A stretch of DNA of 7,808 bases from Candidatus Sulfotelmatobacter sp. GTDB taxonomy: Bacteria; Acidobacteriota; Terriglobia; Terriglobales; Acidobacteriaceae. Shown piece after piece: positions 7,493 through 7,808 of the stretch (its first letter is position 1; every line of letters starts with the position of its first letter). The stretch spans positions 1-7,808 of the forward strand of contig JASHRB010000043.1 of the NCBI GenBank assembly GCA_030037575.1, written 5' to 3'. Both the position numbers and the translations under genes were made by a program. Below the pieces are notes generated by a model. The model saw only the letters and a list, made by a program, of their open reading frames with translations, did no database searches and was not told the origin of the DNA.

Positions 7493-7808
7493 ATGCGCAT
7501 CGGAGTCTTCACCCCCCTGCTGTCCGAGCTTTCATTGAGCACCGTGCTCAAAAAGCTGAAAGCTCTGCACATTGATACCGTCGAACTCGGCACAGGGAAT
7601 TATCCCGGCGACGCCCACTGCCCGCTCTCCATGCTCGAAAGCGCAGCCGCTCTCGCTGAGTTTCAGAACATTCTTGCAGATCACGGCGCTTCGATCAGCG
7701 CCTTGAGTTGCCACGGCAATGCTTTGCATCCTGACAAAGAGCGCGCGCAGCACGATCGCGATCTGAGCCGAAAAACCGTTCTGCTCGCGGAAAAACTCGG
7801 CGTCCCCG
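7493..7808 (+). CDS. Sugar phosphate isomerase/epimerase, N-terminal 105 residues (3' end outside window)
   Basis: N-terminal part of a TIM-barrel protein of the AP-endonuclease-2 / sugar phosphate isomerase-epimerase family, predicted to be cytoplasmic and to use a divalent metal. The first strand MRIGVFTP, the second strand with VELGTGNYPGDAHC (about 30-43) and the third strand ISALSCHGN with LHPD shortly after (about 70-82) fit the family. The gene runs off the window without a stop. ATG 7493 is chosen because the barrel begins right there, with AAAAGG at 7477-7482 ten bases upstream as a modest Shine-Dalgarno. The frame is open further back to an ATG at 7409 that overlaps the propeller stop codon and would add 28 polar, basic residues. 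It lies 80 bases after the propeller gene. The exact sugar substrate cannot be told from this fragment. Confidence 0.85.
   Translation, partial: MRIGVFTPLLSELSLSTVLKKLKALHIDTVELGTGNYPGDAHCPLSMLESAAALAEFQNILADHGASISALSCHGNALHPDKERAQHDRDLSRKTVLLAEKLGVP

Overview
The window is about 57-60% G+C by eye and all genes run on the + strand. It looks like a chromosomal segment of an Acidobacteriota (Terriglobia-like) soil bacterium. The main clue is a secreted VWA protein of the type named 'VWFA-related Acidobacterial domain'. An ABC-2 permease fused to an M1 peptidase, a PD40 propeller and an AP-endonuclease-2 TIM barrel also fit that phylum. The assignment is inference, since no rRNA or other phylogenetic marker is present.

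Layout. 2-379: the 3' end of an unrecognised protein. 455-1492: an exported VWA protein whose three metal-site (MIDAS) motifs are all degenerate. 1493-1761: a 269-base gap with a weak terminator-like T tract, an AT-rich patch, a perfect 12-bp palindrome and a strong Shine-Dalgarno for the next gene. 1762-2655: an ABC ATPase with a TTG start that is forced by an in-frame stop two codons upstream. 2678-6370: a 1230-residue fusion of a duplicated ABC-2 permease and an extracytoplasmic M1 zinc metallopeptidase. 6453-7412: a membrane-anchored or secreted six-repeat PD40/TolB-like propeller. 7493-7808: the 5' end of a sugar phosphate isomerase/epimerase, cut by the window edge.

The ATPase and the permease-peptidase are 22 bases apart and almost certainly form one operon and one transporter. 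The polypeptide supplies both membrane halves (about 12 helices), and a 13th helix carries the peptidase to the outer face of the membrane. The propeller gene follows after 82 bases and the epimerase after 80, so read-through is possible. The epimerase frame is open back to an ATG that overlaps the propeller stop codon (ATGA).

The most interesting item is the transporter-peptidase fusion. The architecture recurs in databases as 'ABC transporter permease/M1 family aminopeptidase', but to my knowledge its substrate is unknown. I found no RNA genes, CRISPR arrays, insertion sequences or phage genes.
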